Assembly: GCA_965661105.1 (NCBI GenBank)
Contig: CBFICR010000008.1
Location: forward strand, 1-64,000
Direction: 5' to 3'
Length of the DNA stretch: 64,000 bases
From: Eutrophocola sp965661105
GTDB lineage: Bacteria; Pseudomonadota; Gammaproteobacteria; Pseudomonadales; Pseudohongiellaceae
The notes under the pieces were generated by a model. The model was not told the origin of the DNA. It saw only the letters and a list, made by a program, of their open reading frames with translations, and did not search any database. Below, piece after piece: positions 8,961 to 17,683 of the stretch (the first letter of the stretch is position 1; the number at the start of each line of letters is the position of its first letter). The position numbers were made by a program, and so were the translations under genes.

Positions 8961-9443
8961 ATGAACATGGACAGTGTTAACAAATGGTTAATGCTTGCAG
9001 CTAATCTTGGTGTTATTGCTGGAATAATTTTGTTGGCTGTAGAGCTACAACAAAACAATGACCTGCTGGAAACGCAGATAAAATTTCTTGATGCACAGGC
9101 TAGAGCTGCAAGATTTCAAACGCGTCAATCTGGCCCCCGCTTATCAATCGAGAATCCGATTATTGGCGACACACGTTCCAGGTATCGTTCTGGCGAAGAG
9201 TTAACCCGAGAAGAATTCGGAAGACTAATGAGTGCATTGGAATTTCAGATTATTAACTGGGAGTATCTGTGGTCTGAATACAATGCTGGCTTACTGGACC
9301 TTGCGGAACTGGCTGTTGATGCCAGAAGGGAATCATGGAATTCAACTCCAGCTGAACTTAGGGAAAGGTGGCTGGAAGTTTACCCTCCTTTCTATAATCC
9401 TGAATTTATTGAATGGATGGATGCTAATATTATCAATCCTTAA
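8961..9443 (+). CDS. Small single-pass membrane protein, uncharacterised
   Basis: A 160-residue protein with one N-terminal membrane helix (about residues 9-29, 'LMLAANLGVIAGIILLAVEL') and then a soluble charged helical region. The opening 'VNKWLMLAANLGVIAGI' followed by 'ELQQNNDLLETQ' is a pattern I know from many uncharacterised proteins of marine bacteria; they have no assigned function. It ends in the palindromic repeat: the stop codon's last base is the first base of that element. It is a likely accessory gene. Confidence 0.65.
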   Translation: MNMDSVNKWLMLAANLGVIAGIILLAVELQQNNDLLETQIKFLDAQARAARFQTRQSGPRLSIENPIIGDTRSRYRSGEELTREEFGRLMSALEFQIINWEYLWSEYNAGLLDLAELAVDARRESWNSTPAELRERWLEVYPPFYNPEFIEWMDANIINP

Positions 9444-9467
9444 CGTCTGCTTCTGGCCGATAGCAGT
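9443..9467 (+). repeat. Palindromic intergenic repeat, copy 3
   Basis: The core ctgcttctggccgatagcag has a perfect 5-bp stem (CTGCT/AGCAG). It overlaps the stop codon of the preceding gene. Three consecutive genes are each followed by one such element. Confidence 0.7.
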
Positions 9468-9635
9468 CATGGAAAATGAGCAATATAAGGAAAGAAATTA
9501 AAGAATAATATTTAGGGGCAGAATAAAAACCAGGCATCCATATCGCTTGATAGCGTGTTTTTAGTTTCCATATTTCTGCTTTTCTGCAAATTCATTCATC
9601 AATCCTACTTTTACACTGACAGCAATCTAATCTAC

Positions 9636-10709
9636 TCAGGCAACTTCATCCTGGAAATCATTTCTGATCCTGAGTATTTCAGGCAGTAACACATTAAATT
9701 TATCGACCACTTTTGGGTCAAACTGTTTGCCTGACTGCTCGTTGATAAAGTCACAGGCATCTGTTACTGCCCAGGCTTCCTTGTAGGGGCGATCTGATAC
9801 CAGGGCATCGAACACGTCGGCAATGGCGACTATACGACAGGAAACCGGAATGGCTTCGCCGGCAAGGCCATTGGGATAGCCGGTGCCGTCCCAACGCTCG
9901 TGGTGGGAGAGGGCGATCTCGCTGGCAAGCATCAGCAGGGGGGAATCGCCCTTGAGAAGTTCATAGCCCAGGGTGGTGTGGGTTTTCATGATTTCCCATT
10001 CGGCATCATTAAACTTTTCCGGTTTCATCAGAATATGATCGGGAATCGCAATTTTTCCCACATCATGCATCGGGCTGGCGTAGAGAATATTATTGATTTC
10101 GCTGTCAGAGAAATTTAAATGCTTTGCCATCAGGGATGAGATGTAACTCATGCGAAGAATATGGGTGCCGGTATCGTTGTCCCGATACTCTGCCGCACGC
10201 CCCAGTTTTTGTACCATCTGCAACTGGGTTTTTTCCAATTCTTCGGTGCGTTTTTTGACTATTTTTTCCAGGGACATGTTTCGATCCGCCAGTTCCTGGT
10301 GGGCAATATCCAGCGCCAACAGGTTTTTGACGCGGGAAAGTAGTTCAAGACGATTATAGGGCTTGCCTATAAAATCCAGGACGCCGGATTCGAAAGCCTT
10401 GACCCTCAGGTCGTTGCTATTGTCACCGGTAAGAAAAACAATGGGAGGAAGGGAGGTTTTCTCGAGATTCTTCAGGCTTGCAACCACATCAAAGCCGCTC
10501 ATTCCCGGCATATTGATGTCGAGTAAAATCAGGCTTGGACGGTTGTTGATAAATTCGGTAATGACGTCCTTGGAATCCTGAATGGTTTTTATATTGCTGA
10601 ATCCCTCCTTCTGCAAAGTCTGCTGCATAAGGTGCAGAATTGCCGTGTCATCATCAACAATAAAAATCAGTTCTTTTTTTAGCTCGTCCGAGAGCGGGAG
10701 CTGGAGCAT
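9636..10709 (-). CDS. Response regulator with HD-GYP cyclic-di-GMP phosphodiesterase domain
   Basis: This cytoplasmic regulator probably hydrolyses cyclic-di-GMP when phosphorylated. The receiver domain (residues ~13-130) carries acidic D19/D20, phospho-acceptor D64 in 'ILLDINMPGMSG' and K117 in 'FIGKPY'. A short coiled linker (140-170) joins it to an HD-GYP domain with H215-D216 in 'MHDVGKI', 'HHERWDGTGYPNG' (269-281, the GYP motif) and 'VAIADVFDAL'. The catalytic residues look complete. No partner histidine kinase is adjacent, so it is an orphan regulator. It is transcribed towards the GH5 region; 9468-9635 holds no gene. Confidence 0.93.
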   Translation of the reverse strand: MLQLPLSDELKKELIFIVDDDTAILHLMQQTLQKEGFSNIKTIQDSKDVITEFINNRPSLILLDINMPGMSGFDVVASLKNLEKTSLPPIVFLTGDNSNDLRVKAFESGVLDFIGKPYNRLELLSRVKNLLALDIAHQELADRNMSLEKIVKKRTEELEKTQLQMVQKLGRAAEYRDNDTGTHILRMSYISSLMAKHLNFSDSEINNILYASPMHDVGKIAIPDHILMKPEKFNDAEWEIMKTHTTLGYELLKGDSPLLMLASEIALSHHERWDGTGYPNGLAGEAIPVSCRIVAIADVFDALVSDRPYKEAWAVTDACDFINEQSGKQFDPKVVDKFNVLLPEILRIRNDFQDEVA

Positions 10710-10810
10710 GGTTCAACCTGCCATTGTGAAACACTCAGCCATACAACATATCAGTAAATACGCGCCAGGCAAAATTTGAAATGGCCTTTGTGGGAGGCCA
10801 GATAGTCTAT

Positions 10811-11734
10811 TTAATTTGGGGAAAAAGGACGTAGCCCGACCGCGATATTTGCCTCTTTTTCACCCAGTCTAAAGCTGTCCTCTACAGGGGTGTCGGTTTT
10901 GAGTATGATCAGCCCGAGACAGTGAGTGTCATTCAAAGGCAGTAGATTGAATACCTTGCCCAGGGCTTTATCAGCATTATCATAAACAGAAAGATCTTCT
11001 CCGGGAGAAGCGCTCTCTATTGACGCCAGAAATAAACGCTTGCTGGCTTTGCCACGAAAATGCATTCGCGCCACAATTTCCTGACCGGTGTAGCAGCCTT
11101 TGTGAAAACTGACAAAGCCGGCAAGATCCAGATTCAACTCTTCAGGCGTATAGAGACTGCTCTGATCATCCTGAATGAATAAAATGCCGGCCTCAAGATC
11201 GAGAATATCCCAGGCCGTTTTTTCCTGGCGGGGCAGGGCTTCAATCCGGGCCTGTAGTTCGCCACTGTCACTGTCAGCAAGCCACAGTTCGTAGCGTGGC
11301 AAATTGTCGCTGACATTAATGAGAATATTGCCGTCAATAGTGGCAGAGCCGTTTGGTTCGGGAAGCGCAGGGAATACATTTTTCAGTAATTCCTCGGCCT
11401 GCTTGCCAGCCAGCCCAAAGCGTGTAAACCGGGCACTGGCATCAGTCATTTGTGCTTTGTAGAAAGGAATATATTTTTGCAGTGTTTGTCTGGCAATCTC
11501 CATGACACCTGGCTGCATGGACAGGAAATAATCATTGTCGAGTTTTAACAGACGAAAGTTTGCATACACTCTGCCTTTGTTGTTACATGCAGCACCCAGC
11601 TGGCAACTGCCTGCTGCCAAACCCTCAAGATCGCAGGTGAGCTGACCCTGGAGAAATTTTCCGCTATCCTCTCCGCTTATTTGCAGCAGTTCCAGTGAGC
11701 TTAGCGGTGCATGGAAATCTTGCATGGATGACAT
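10811..11734 (-). CDS. ygfZ: tRNA-modifying, folate-binding protein YgfZ
   Basis: A GcvT-fold folate-binding protein that supports synthesis or repair of certain iron-sulphur enzymes and tRNA modification such as MiaB-dependent thiolation. The family signature K-G-C-Y-T-G-Q-E is intact at residues 212-219, followed by 'RMHFRGKASKRLF'. Length (307) fits the family. It is divergent from sdhE with about 110 bases between them, the arrangement known from enterobacteria (ygfZ/sdhE). A second in-frame ATG four codons in is an alternative start. Confidence 0.93.
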   Translation of the reverse strand: MSSMQDFHAPLSSLELLQISGEDSGKFLQGQLTCDLEGLAAGSCQLGAACNNKGRVYANFRLLKLDNDYFLSMQPGVMEIARQTLQKYIPFYKAQMTDASARFTRFGLAGKQAEELLKNVFPALPEPNGSATIDGNILINVSDNLPRYELWLADSDSGELQARIEALPRQEKTAWDILDLEAGILFIQDDQSSLYTPEELNLDLAGFVSFHKGCYTGQEIVARMHFRGKASKRLFLASIESASPGEDLSVYDNADKALGKVFNLLPLNDTHCLGLIILKTDTPVEDSFRLGEKEANIAVGLRPFSPN

Positions 11735-11843
11735 AGGGTATAAGTGTCCTTAGCGAATTAAATGAAGAGAATGCCAGTATAAGGGTTGCCATCTTTTGAA
11801 TAAACAGATGATTAAACCGCATAAAGACTAAGGAAATAATTGT

Positions 11844-12092
11844 ATGATGACTGACGCCATCGATCTAAAAAAAATGTACTGGCATAGCAGGCGCGGCATG
11901 CTTGAGCTTGATCTGATTCTGGTGCCTTTTGCGGAAAATGTGCTGCCACTGCTTTCGCTACATGAGCGTGCAGAGTACGCAAGATTACTGGAACAGGAGG
12001 ATCAGGATATTTTTATGTGGCTAATGAAGAGAGTACCAGTCGCTGATTCTTCCTTGCAGCCAATAGTAGACAAAATTCTTTCCCATACCTGA
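11844..12092 (+). CDS. sdhE: FAD assembly factor SdhE
   Basis: A small (82-residue) factor that promotes covalent flavinylation of succinate dehydrogenase subunit SdhA and fumarate reductase. The diagnostic 'RRGMLELD' (residues 16-23, equivalent to the RGxxE flavinylation motif) is present, followed by a short helical bundle ('ERAEYARLLEQEDQDIFMWL'). AAGGA lies about 10 bases before the ATG. It is divergent from ygfZ and convergent with nadB. After its stop, 12100-12140 is purine-rich with degenerate 'aacaggcagcagg' runs. Confidence 0.93.
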   Translation: MMTDAIDLKKMYWHSRRGMLELDLILVPFAENVLPLLSLHERAEYARLLEQEDQDIFMWLMKRVPVADSSLQPIVDKILSHT

Positions 12093-12143
12093 TTCGGCAA
12101 AAAGCACGAACCAGGAAACAGGCAGCAGGTACAAGGAAAAAGC

Positions 12144-13784
12144 CTACTCCTGCCCGCCAAGAAAATTATCCGGCACAAGCACTGTGTTTTCAGCGGTGGG
12201 CAATTTGTCGGGATAGTCCAGTGTGTAATGCAGGCCACGGCTTTCTTTGCGGTTCATCGCCGACTGAATAATGAGTTCAGCAACCAGCGCAAGGTTGCGT
12301 AGTTCCAACAGGTTTCTGGATACGGTGTATTTGCTGTAATACCAGCGTATTTCCTGCTGCAGTAACTCGATTCGATTCTGCGCGCGTTGCAGGCGTTTGT
12401 TGGTCCGGACGATGCCCACGTAATCCCACATAAAACGCCTGATTTCATCCCAGTTATGGGAAATCACCACATCTTCATCGGAGTCAGTTACCTGGCTTTC
12501 ATCCCACACCGGGATATTCTCCTGCAAGGCAACATCATCCAGTCTTTGCAGGATGTCTTCGGCTGCGGCAAACGCAAAAACGAAACACTCCAGCAGCGAA
12601 TTACTGGCCATCCGGTTGGCCCCATGCAGTCCGGTAAAGCTGGTCTCACCAATGGCGTAGACATTACCAACATCGGTTTTGCCATTCATATCCACCATAA
12701 CCCCGCCGCAGCTGTAGTGGGCGGCAGGTACAACCGGAATTTTTTCCCGCGTAATATCGATACCAAACTCAAGACATTTTTTGTAGATAGTGGGGAAGTG
12801 ATCAAGAATAAATTCATCCGGTTTATGGCTTATATCCAGATAAACAAAGCTGCAGCCAAGACGTTTCATTTCAGAGTCTATGGCTCTGGCGACGATGTCT
12901 CTTGGTGCCAATTCGCCGCGGCTGTCATAGTCAAACATGAAGCGTGAGCCATCGGGTAACTTAAGCTGGCCACCTTCACCCCTGATTGCTTCGGTAATCA
13001 AAAAGGATTTTGCCTTGGGGTGATACAGGCAGGTTGGATGAAACTGATTGAATTCCATATTGGCAACACGACAGCCAGCGCGCCAGGCCATCGCCATACC
13101 GTCCCCACAGGCCCCGTCAGGATTGGAGGTATACAGGTATGACTTGCTGGCGCCACCGGTAGCCAGAATAACGAAACGGGCCCGGTAAACGGTGACATTG
13201 CCGCTCACTTCATTGAGTACATAAGCGCCAACGCAGCGATTGCCTGATAATCCAAGTTTGTCGGTGGTAATCAGATCAACAGCAACAGTGTTGATGCGAA
13301 AAGTAATATTGGGATGCTGCATGACCTGGGCGGAAAGACTTTCAAACACCGAGCGGCCTGTGGCATCTGCGGCATGAACAACGCGTCGATGACTATGACC
13401 GCCTTCCTTGCTGAGATGGTAATTTGCCGGAGCCGCTTTTTCTGTGGCGCGTTCGCGGGTAAACTTGACGCCTTGCTCTACCAGCCATTCAATACATTCC
13501 CGGCCCCGTGAAACGGTGTATTCAACAATTGCCGGATTGCATAAACCATCGCCGGCAATCAGGGTATCTTCCACATGGGACTCAAGTGAGTCGTGCTGGT
13601 CGAGGACTGCCGCAATGCCACCCTGGGCATAGTAGGTGGACCCCTGGTCCAGTGAGCTCTTGGAAAGAATCGTGACTTTGGCCTGATCGGCCACCTTCAG
13701 TGCCAGGCTTAAACCCGCAGCACCACCGCCGATTATTAAAACATCAGTGTCACGACTGGAAGAGGAGTTTGAGTTATCTGGCAT
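12144..13784 (-). CDS. nadB: L-aspartate oxidase (quinolinate synthase B subunit)
   Basis: This FAD enzyme oxidises L-aspartate to iminoaspartate, the first step of de novo NAD synthesis; NadA then makes quinolinate. The 546-residue protein has an N-terminal dinucleotide-binding motif (IIGGGAAGLSLALK, about residues 17-30), the 'STYYAQGGIAAV' block, 'EGGHSHRRVVHAADATG' with active-site residues, 'HPTCLY', and the 'GLHGANRMASNSLLE' FAD-contacting block, all typical. Length matches NadB and it lacks the histidyl-FAD site of SdhA. It is divergent from rpoE, as in many gammaproteobacteria. Confidence 0.96.
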   Translation of the reverse strand: MPDNSNSSSSRDTDVLIIGGGAAGLSLALKVADQAKVTILSKSSLDQGSTYYAQGGIAAVLDQHDSLESHVEDTLIAGDGLCNPAIVEYTVSRGRECIEWLVEQGVKFTRERATEKAAPANYHLSKEGGHSHRRVVHAADATGRSVFESLSAQVMQHPNITFRINTVAVDLITTDKLGLSGNRCVGAYVLNEVSGNVTVYRARFVILATGGASKSYLYTSNPDGACGDGMAMAWRAGCRVANMEFNQFHPTCLYHPKAKSFLITEAIRGEGGQLKLPDGSRFMFDYDSRGELAPRDIVARAIDSEMKRLGCSFVYLDISHKPDEFILDHFPTIYKKCLEFGIDITREKIPVVPAAHYSCGGVMVDMNGKTDVGNVYAIGETSFTGLHGANRMASNSLLECFVFAFAAAEDILQRLDDVALQENIPVWDESQVTDSDEDVVISHNWDEIRRFMWDYVGIVRTNKRLQRAQNRIELLQQEIRWYYSKYTVSRNLLELRNLALVAELIIQSAMNRKESRGLHYTLDYPDKLPTAENTVLVPDNFLGGQE

Positions 13785-13882
13785 GAATGTAAAAGAGCAT
13801 GAAGGTTCTGACGCTATTCTACCTTGTGAGATACAATAAAAAATATATATTAACGCATAAAGTTTCCCGGCCAGGGCATGGC

Positions 13883-13909
13883 GAACTTTTTACCTTTAAG
13901 CCTGTCTAT
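13883..13909 (+). promoter_or_regulatory. Sigma-E-type promoter of the rpoE operon
   Basis: GAACTT (13883-13888), a 16-base spacer and TCTAT (13905-13909) match the sigma-E pattern GAACTT-N16-TCTRA. It lies about 60 bases upstream of rpoE, consistent with the well-known autoregulation of this operon. Confidence 0.7.
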
Positions 13910-13967
13910 CTGTTTAGCAGTAAAGTCCAGGCTTCTGTTTTATAAACCCTAGAGTGGAGCCAGGCAA

Positions 13968-14579
13968 TTGGCCACAGAAGAAGTACAAGAAGCACAGGAA
14001 GACGCCAAAAATACAGATCAGCAACTCGTAGACCGGGTCTTCAATGGTGACAAACATGCCTTTGATTTACTCGTTCTGCGCTACCAGCATCGAATCCTGG
14101 GTTTGATAGGGCGCTTTATTCGAGACCCTGCAGAAGTTGAAGATGTGGCGCAGGAAGCGTTTATCAAAGCCTATCGCGCCTTGCCCAAGTTCCGTGGCGA
14201 CAGTGCGTTTTATACCTGGCTGTATCGTATTGCTATTAATACCGCAAAAAACTATATGGTTGCCCGTGGCCGCCGGCCTCCAGCAACCGATGTAGATGTG
14301 GAAGATGCCGAGTTTATGGAAAATAACCGGGCATTAACTGACATTGGCAGTCCTGAAGCCAATCAGGAGCGCGAGGACCTGCAAAGGGTTATCAATGAAG
14401 CTCTGGAGGAGCTGCCTGAGGATCTGCGCACAGCCTTTACCCTGCGCGAATTCAGCGGCCTGAGTTATGAAGAGATTACCGACATAATGGGTTGTCCGGT
14501 AGGCACCGTAAGATCGAGGATCTTTCGGGCCAGGGAAGCGCTGGACAAGAAAATTCGTCCATTACTGGACAATGACTAG
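13968..14579 (+). CDS. rpoE: RNA polymerase sigma-E (AlgU-like)
   Basis: The envelope-stress extracytoplasmic sigma factor. Region 2 ('RVFNGDKHAFDLLVLRY', 'DVAQEAFIKAYRALPKFRGDSAFYTWLYRIA' cited by its core DVAQEAFIKAYRAL) and region 4 ('LPEDLRTAFTLREFSGLSYEEI') are near-canonical. The only suitable start is TTG at 13968, behind GTGGAG about 8 bases upstream; the protein is then 203 residues with a slightly longer acidic N-terminus than E. coli's. A sigma-E promoter precedes it. It is followed, after an unusually long 371-base gap, by its anti-sigma factor gene. Confidence 0.96.
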   Translation: MATEEVQEAQEDAKNTDQQLVDRVFNGDKHAFDLLVLRYQHRILGLIGRFIRDPAEVEDVAQEAFIKAYRALPKFRGDSAFYTWLYRIAINTAKNYMVARGRRPPATDVDVEDAEFMENNRALTDIGSPEANQEREDLQRVINEALEELPEDLRTAFTLREFSGLSYEEITDIMGCPVGTVRSRIFRAREALDKKIRPLLDND

Positions 14580-14583
14580 GAGC

Positions 14584-14611
14584 GAACTTATATTTTTCAA
14601 ATAAATACTGA
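14584..14611 (+). promoter_or_regulatory. Possible second sigma-E-type promoter, ahead of rseA
   Basis: GAACTT (14584-14589) followed after 17 bases by ACTGA (14607-14611) resembles the sigma-E consensus and shares the context GCGAACTT with the promoter ahead of rpoE. It starts five bases after the rpoE stop codon, so it could drive rseA-rseC-degP separately. The -10 is imperfect; this is inference. Confidence 0.35.
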
Positions 14612-14706
14612 AAAATGTAAAAAAAACGCAAAATCAGGGAATTTTTACACAATCATGATGTCTAGTAATTATCGGGCACTTGATTAGCCGTAAAAAGTGC
14701 AAAAGG

Positions 14707-14769
14707 TAAATAGGCTAAATAGGCTAAATAGGCTAAATAGGCTAAATAGGCTAAATAGGCTAAACAGGC
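14707..14769 (+). repeat. Tandem 9-bp array in the rpoE-rseA gap
   Basis: Six exact copies of taaataggc (14707-14760) are followed by one variant (taaacaggc) and a decayed tail to about 14780. The array fills part of the 371-base gap 14580-14950, where I see no gene. Such arrays are prone to slippage and could vary the leader between sigma factor and anti-sigma factor. Confidence 0.95.
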
Positions 14770-14950
14770 TTAAGTAAGGCAAGTAAGTAACAAAAACAGG
14801 TAAACCTTGGAAATATTCAATAAAGGTTGTATTAATATCTGGCAATTCCACGTTACTTATTGAATTTAATGATAAATTTTTACGTTTAGAAAGAAAGCTG
14901 GAAAGAAAGCTGGAAAGGTTAAACAGATATAGTAAAGCACCGAGGAATCA

Positions 14951-15583
14951 ATGACCGATAAATTATACGAATCACTCTCTGCCCTGATGGATGACGAGAC
15001 AGATCAACTCGAATTGCGTCGTCTGCTAAAAGAAATGGATGAGAGTGATGTTGGACCTCAAGAGACGGGCTCTGCATTATCTGATGAATCCGGGCTTTCC
15101 GATCTAAAAGCAAAATGGCATCGATATCATGTGATCAGTTCGGCTTGTAAGCAGGAAATTCATAGTTCCCCTTCGTGTAACCTGCTGGGTAGAATTCAGG
15201 CGGAACTGGAAAATGACGCCGTACCATCAGCTGAACTGCCTGCAAACAAAACAGGCCTGAACAAAAAAGGTTTCCTGCAAGTCCTCGGCCAGGGGGCAAT
15301 AGCGGCGTCTGTAGCGCTGGCGGTCCTGTTTACGGCAGACATGGTTATGGTCAGTGATTCTCCCACAGCTTCAGTCAATAATGCCGAGCTGGCTGGATCA
15401 GATACACAATCAAACTCATTGCCAGAGCTCACCGGTGAACTTAACCCTTCCACACAAACCCGTGTTGCCGTTCAGGCGCCACTTGATGCTGAAGAAATGA
15501 GACGTCTGGAGAGAGTAGTTTCCGAAGAGCTGGATGAAACTCTGGAGAATCGTGGAACTCCGGCGATATTTGCCCCCGATTAA
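14951..15583 (+). CDS. rseA: Anti-sigma-E factor RseA (MucA-like)
   Basis: An inner-membrane protein that holds sigma-E inactive until cleaved during envelope stress. The cytoplasmic domain shows the family start 'LYESLSALMDDETDQLELRRLL' (cited by its core LSALMDDE) and 'WHRYHVISSA'. One membrane segment lies at about residues 113-135 ('GAIAASVALAVLFTADMVMV'), then a periplasmic tail. Length 210 is usual. Located downstream of rpoE, but with no rseB before rseC. Confidence 0.9.
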   Translation: MTDKLYESLSALMDDETDQLELRRLLKEMDESDVGPQETGSALSDESGLSDLKAKWHRYHVISSACKQEIHSSPSCNLLGRIQAELENDAVPSAELPANKTGLNKKGFLQVLGQGAIAASVALAVLFTADMVMVSDSPTASVNNAELAGSDTQSNSLPELTGELNPSTQTRVAVQAPLDAEEMRRLERVVSEELDETLENRGTPAIFAPD

Positions 15584-15689
15584 AACGAACTGCCTCATAC
15601 GCGTTTATCCCCTATACCCGTTTTACCGCTTATATCTGCCTGATATGATCGCGGGTTGTCATTTAAAAACTTTCCGGTAGTTTACCCGC

Positions 15690-16184
15690 ATGGCCATTGA
15701 ACATATGTCAGTTGTGAACGCCGGCAAGGGTTTCGTTCATCTCAGATCCCGCGACCCCGCCCACTGCGAACATTGTGCAGCCAGCTCCGGGTGCGGCATC
15801 CAGTTGCTCAACAGGGCAATGACCAGGGAGGCCGCCACTATTGCCGTGCAAGTACCTGTCAGTAACCAGAAAAATATTCAGACCGGTGACGACGTCGTTG
15901 TTGCCATCGATGATTTCAAACTCATCTGTATGTCACTTTTGCAATATGTTGTCCCGATCCTGCTGCTGGTAGTCTCCACAGCAGTCGCCCAAATCATTAT
16001 GACCAACTATCGCATAAATGAAATATGGGTAATTCTGGCTGCTTTTTTTGCTCTTTCGGGGGGAATGCTGCTGGTTCGTTACCTGTCAGTACCATTGATG
16101 ACGAGTACTGGTAAAATGTTTCAAACTGGATGCGCGGATGTTACGTACAATCCTTTAATTCAATTGAGTAAAGATCAGGACTAG
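15690..16184 (+). CDS. rseC: RseC/MucC-like SoxR-reducing/sigma-E regulatory protein
   Basis: A small inner-membrane protein of the RseC/MucC family, a modulator of sigma-E activity and part of redox systems that reduce SoxR. The N-terminal Cys cluster is clear: C29-x2-C32-x5-C38 in 'HCEHCAASSGCG'. Two membrane helices follow (about 77-103 and 108-130). At 164 residues it fits the family. It lies 106 bases after rseA, where rseB would normally be, and 3 bases before degP. Confidence 0.88.
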   Translation: MAIEHMSVVNAGKGFVHLRSRDPAHCEHCAASSGCGIQLLNRAMTREAATIAVQVPVSNQKNIQTGDDVVVAIDDFKLICMSLLQYVVPILLLVVSTAVAQIIMTNYRINEIWVILAAFFALSGGMLLVRYLSVPLMTSTGKMFQTGCADVTYNPLIQLSKDQD

Positions 16185-16187
16185 ATA

Positions 16188-17594
16188 ATGATGTTAAAAA
16201 GTAAAATCAAACTGCCAACAATCACATTCTTTATCGTGATAATGGGACTTCTGACATCAGCGGGTGTTTATGCCCAGGGGCTTCCTGATTTTACCAGGCT
16301 CGTGGAGGATAACGCCGAAGCCATCGTCAATGTTAATTCCGTGTCCCGCGCCAGTGCCGGGGGCGAAGGCGGGGAAAGGCTGGAAGATTTCCTGCGTGAC
16401 TATTTTGGCAACAGGGCTCCCGAGATCCCGGAAGAACAGTTACGTGAGTTAGAGCGCAGGCCTGCGCTGGGCTCAGGTTTTATCATTTCCCGGGATGGCT
16501 ACATTATTACCAATCATCACGTGGTTGAGAATGCCGAAGAGATAACCATAACCCTGAATGACCGCCGCGAATTTGATGCTGAAGTGATCGGTTCCGATGT
16601 CAGCTCGGATCTTGCCCTGTTAAAAATCGAGGCGACTGGCTTGAAACCGGTAAAACTGGGGAATTCTTCAAGACTGAAAGTAGGCGAGTGGGTACTGGCC
16701 ATCGGTTCTCCAATGGGACTGCAATTTTCAGTGGCGGCGGGCATTATCAGTTATATGGGAAGAAATATTCCCAACGGTTCCGGTGGTAATTATGTTTCAT
16801 TCATTCAGACCGATGTTGCCATAAACCCGGGCAATTCCGGGGGGCCTTTATTCAACCTTGATGGTGAAGTTATTGGCATTAATTCCCAGATTTTTACCAG
16901 TACAGGCGGTTCCATGGGCCTGTCATTTGCTATTCCGGTTGATGTTGCCAAAAATGTTGTGGGTCAACTCAAGGACAAGGGAATCGTAGAGCGAGGCTGG
17001 ATGGGGGTAGGCATTAATGATGTCAGCCAGGAAGCTGCCAATGAGGCTAATTTACCGAAACCTTCAGGCGCCCTGGTTAACCAGGTCATAGAAGGCAGTC
17101 CTGCTGAAGAAGCCGGCTTTCAAAGCGGAGATATTATCCTGCGTTTTAATGGTAATGAAATAGCCAGCAGTGGCGATCTTCCGTTCCATGTTGGTCTGAC
17201 AGCACCTGATGAGATTGCGATGGTTGATATAATCCGCGATGGCGCTGCGCAGACATTACAGATGAAGGTAGGAAAACTGGCCACAGGGAACTCCCGACAG
17301 CTCGGTGCCAACACTGGCGATTCAAACCCTATTGGTCTGATGATTACCGATATTAATCGGCCTGATACTGAACCTGGCGTACTGGTAGTTAATGTTGTGG
17401 GCGAGGTTGGCCGGCAGGCAGGATTTCAGACGGGTGACATTTTGCTCAGTCTAAATGGGCAGATAACAGGCTCCGTTGAGCAGTTCAATGACGTGGTATC
17501 AGGTTTGCCGACGGATCAGGTCATCCCCGCACTGGTTCAACGAAACGACAGGAAGTTCTTTCTTACGGTTAGCATGCCTGAGTCGCAGGAATAG
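16188..17594 (+). CDS. degP: Periplasmic Do-type serine protease/chaperone (DegP/MucD)
   Basis: A periplasmic quality-control protease of the HtrA family. Signal peptide (cleavage near 'GVYAQGL'), trypsin-like domain with triad H111 ('TNHHVV'), D141 ('SSDLALLK') and S217 ('GNSGGPL'), then two PDZ domains (about 270-360 and 375-465; 'LVNQVIEGSPAEEAGFQ' and 'VVNVVGEVGRQAGFQ'). Length 468 is normal for MucD/DegP. It is the last gene of the sigma-E operon, the MucD position in Pseudomonas, so it is probably induced by sigma-E. Confidence 0.95.
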   Translation: MMLKSKIKLPTITFFIVIMGLLTSAGVYAQGLPDFTRLVEDNAEAIVNVNSVSRASAGGEGGERLEDFLRDYFGNRAPEIPEEQLRELERRPALGSGFIISRDGYIITNHHVVENAEEITITLNDRREFDAEVIGSDVSSDLALLKIEATGLKPVKLGNSSRLKVGEWVLAIGSPMGLQFSVAAGIISYMGRNIPNGSGGNYVSFIQTDVAINPGNSGGPLFNLDGEVIGINSQIFTSTGGSMGLSFAIPVDVAKNVVGQLKDKGIVERGWMGVGINDVSQEAANEANLPKPSGALVNQVIEGSPAEEAGFQSGDIILRFNGNEIASSGDLPFHVGLTAPDEIAMVDIIRDGAAQTLQMKVGKLATGNSRQLGANTGDSNPIGLMITDINRPDTEPGVLVVNVVGEVGRQAGFQTGDILLSLNGQITGSVEQFNDVVSGLPTDQVIPALVQRNDRKFFLTVSMPESQE

Positions 17595-17683
17595 TCGCGT
17601 CACCGGCATAATACGTAGCGAATATCCTGCTCTTGCTGTAGACTTGCGCTTTTTTTTCAGCCACTCAAGAGCTTACTTTTCTG

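Noticed and set aside
8340..9470. Integron gene-cassette array
   Set aside because: The gene-then-repeat pattern is suggestive, but the elements are about 24 bp, far shorter than attC sites, with no GTTRRRY core sites recognised and no integrase in the window.
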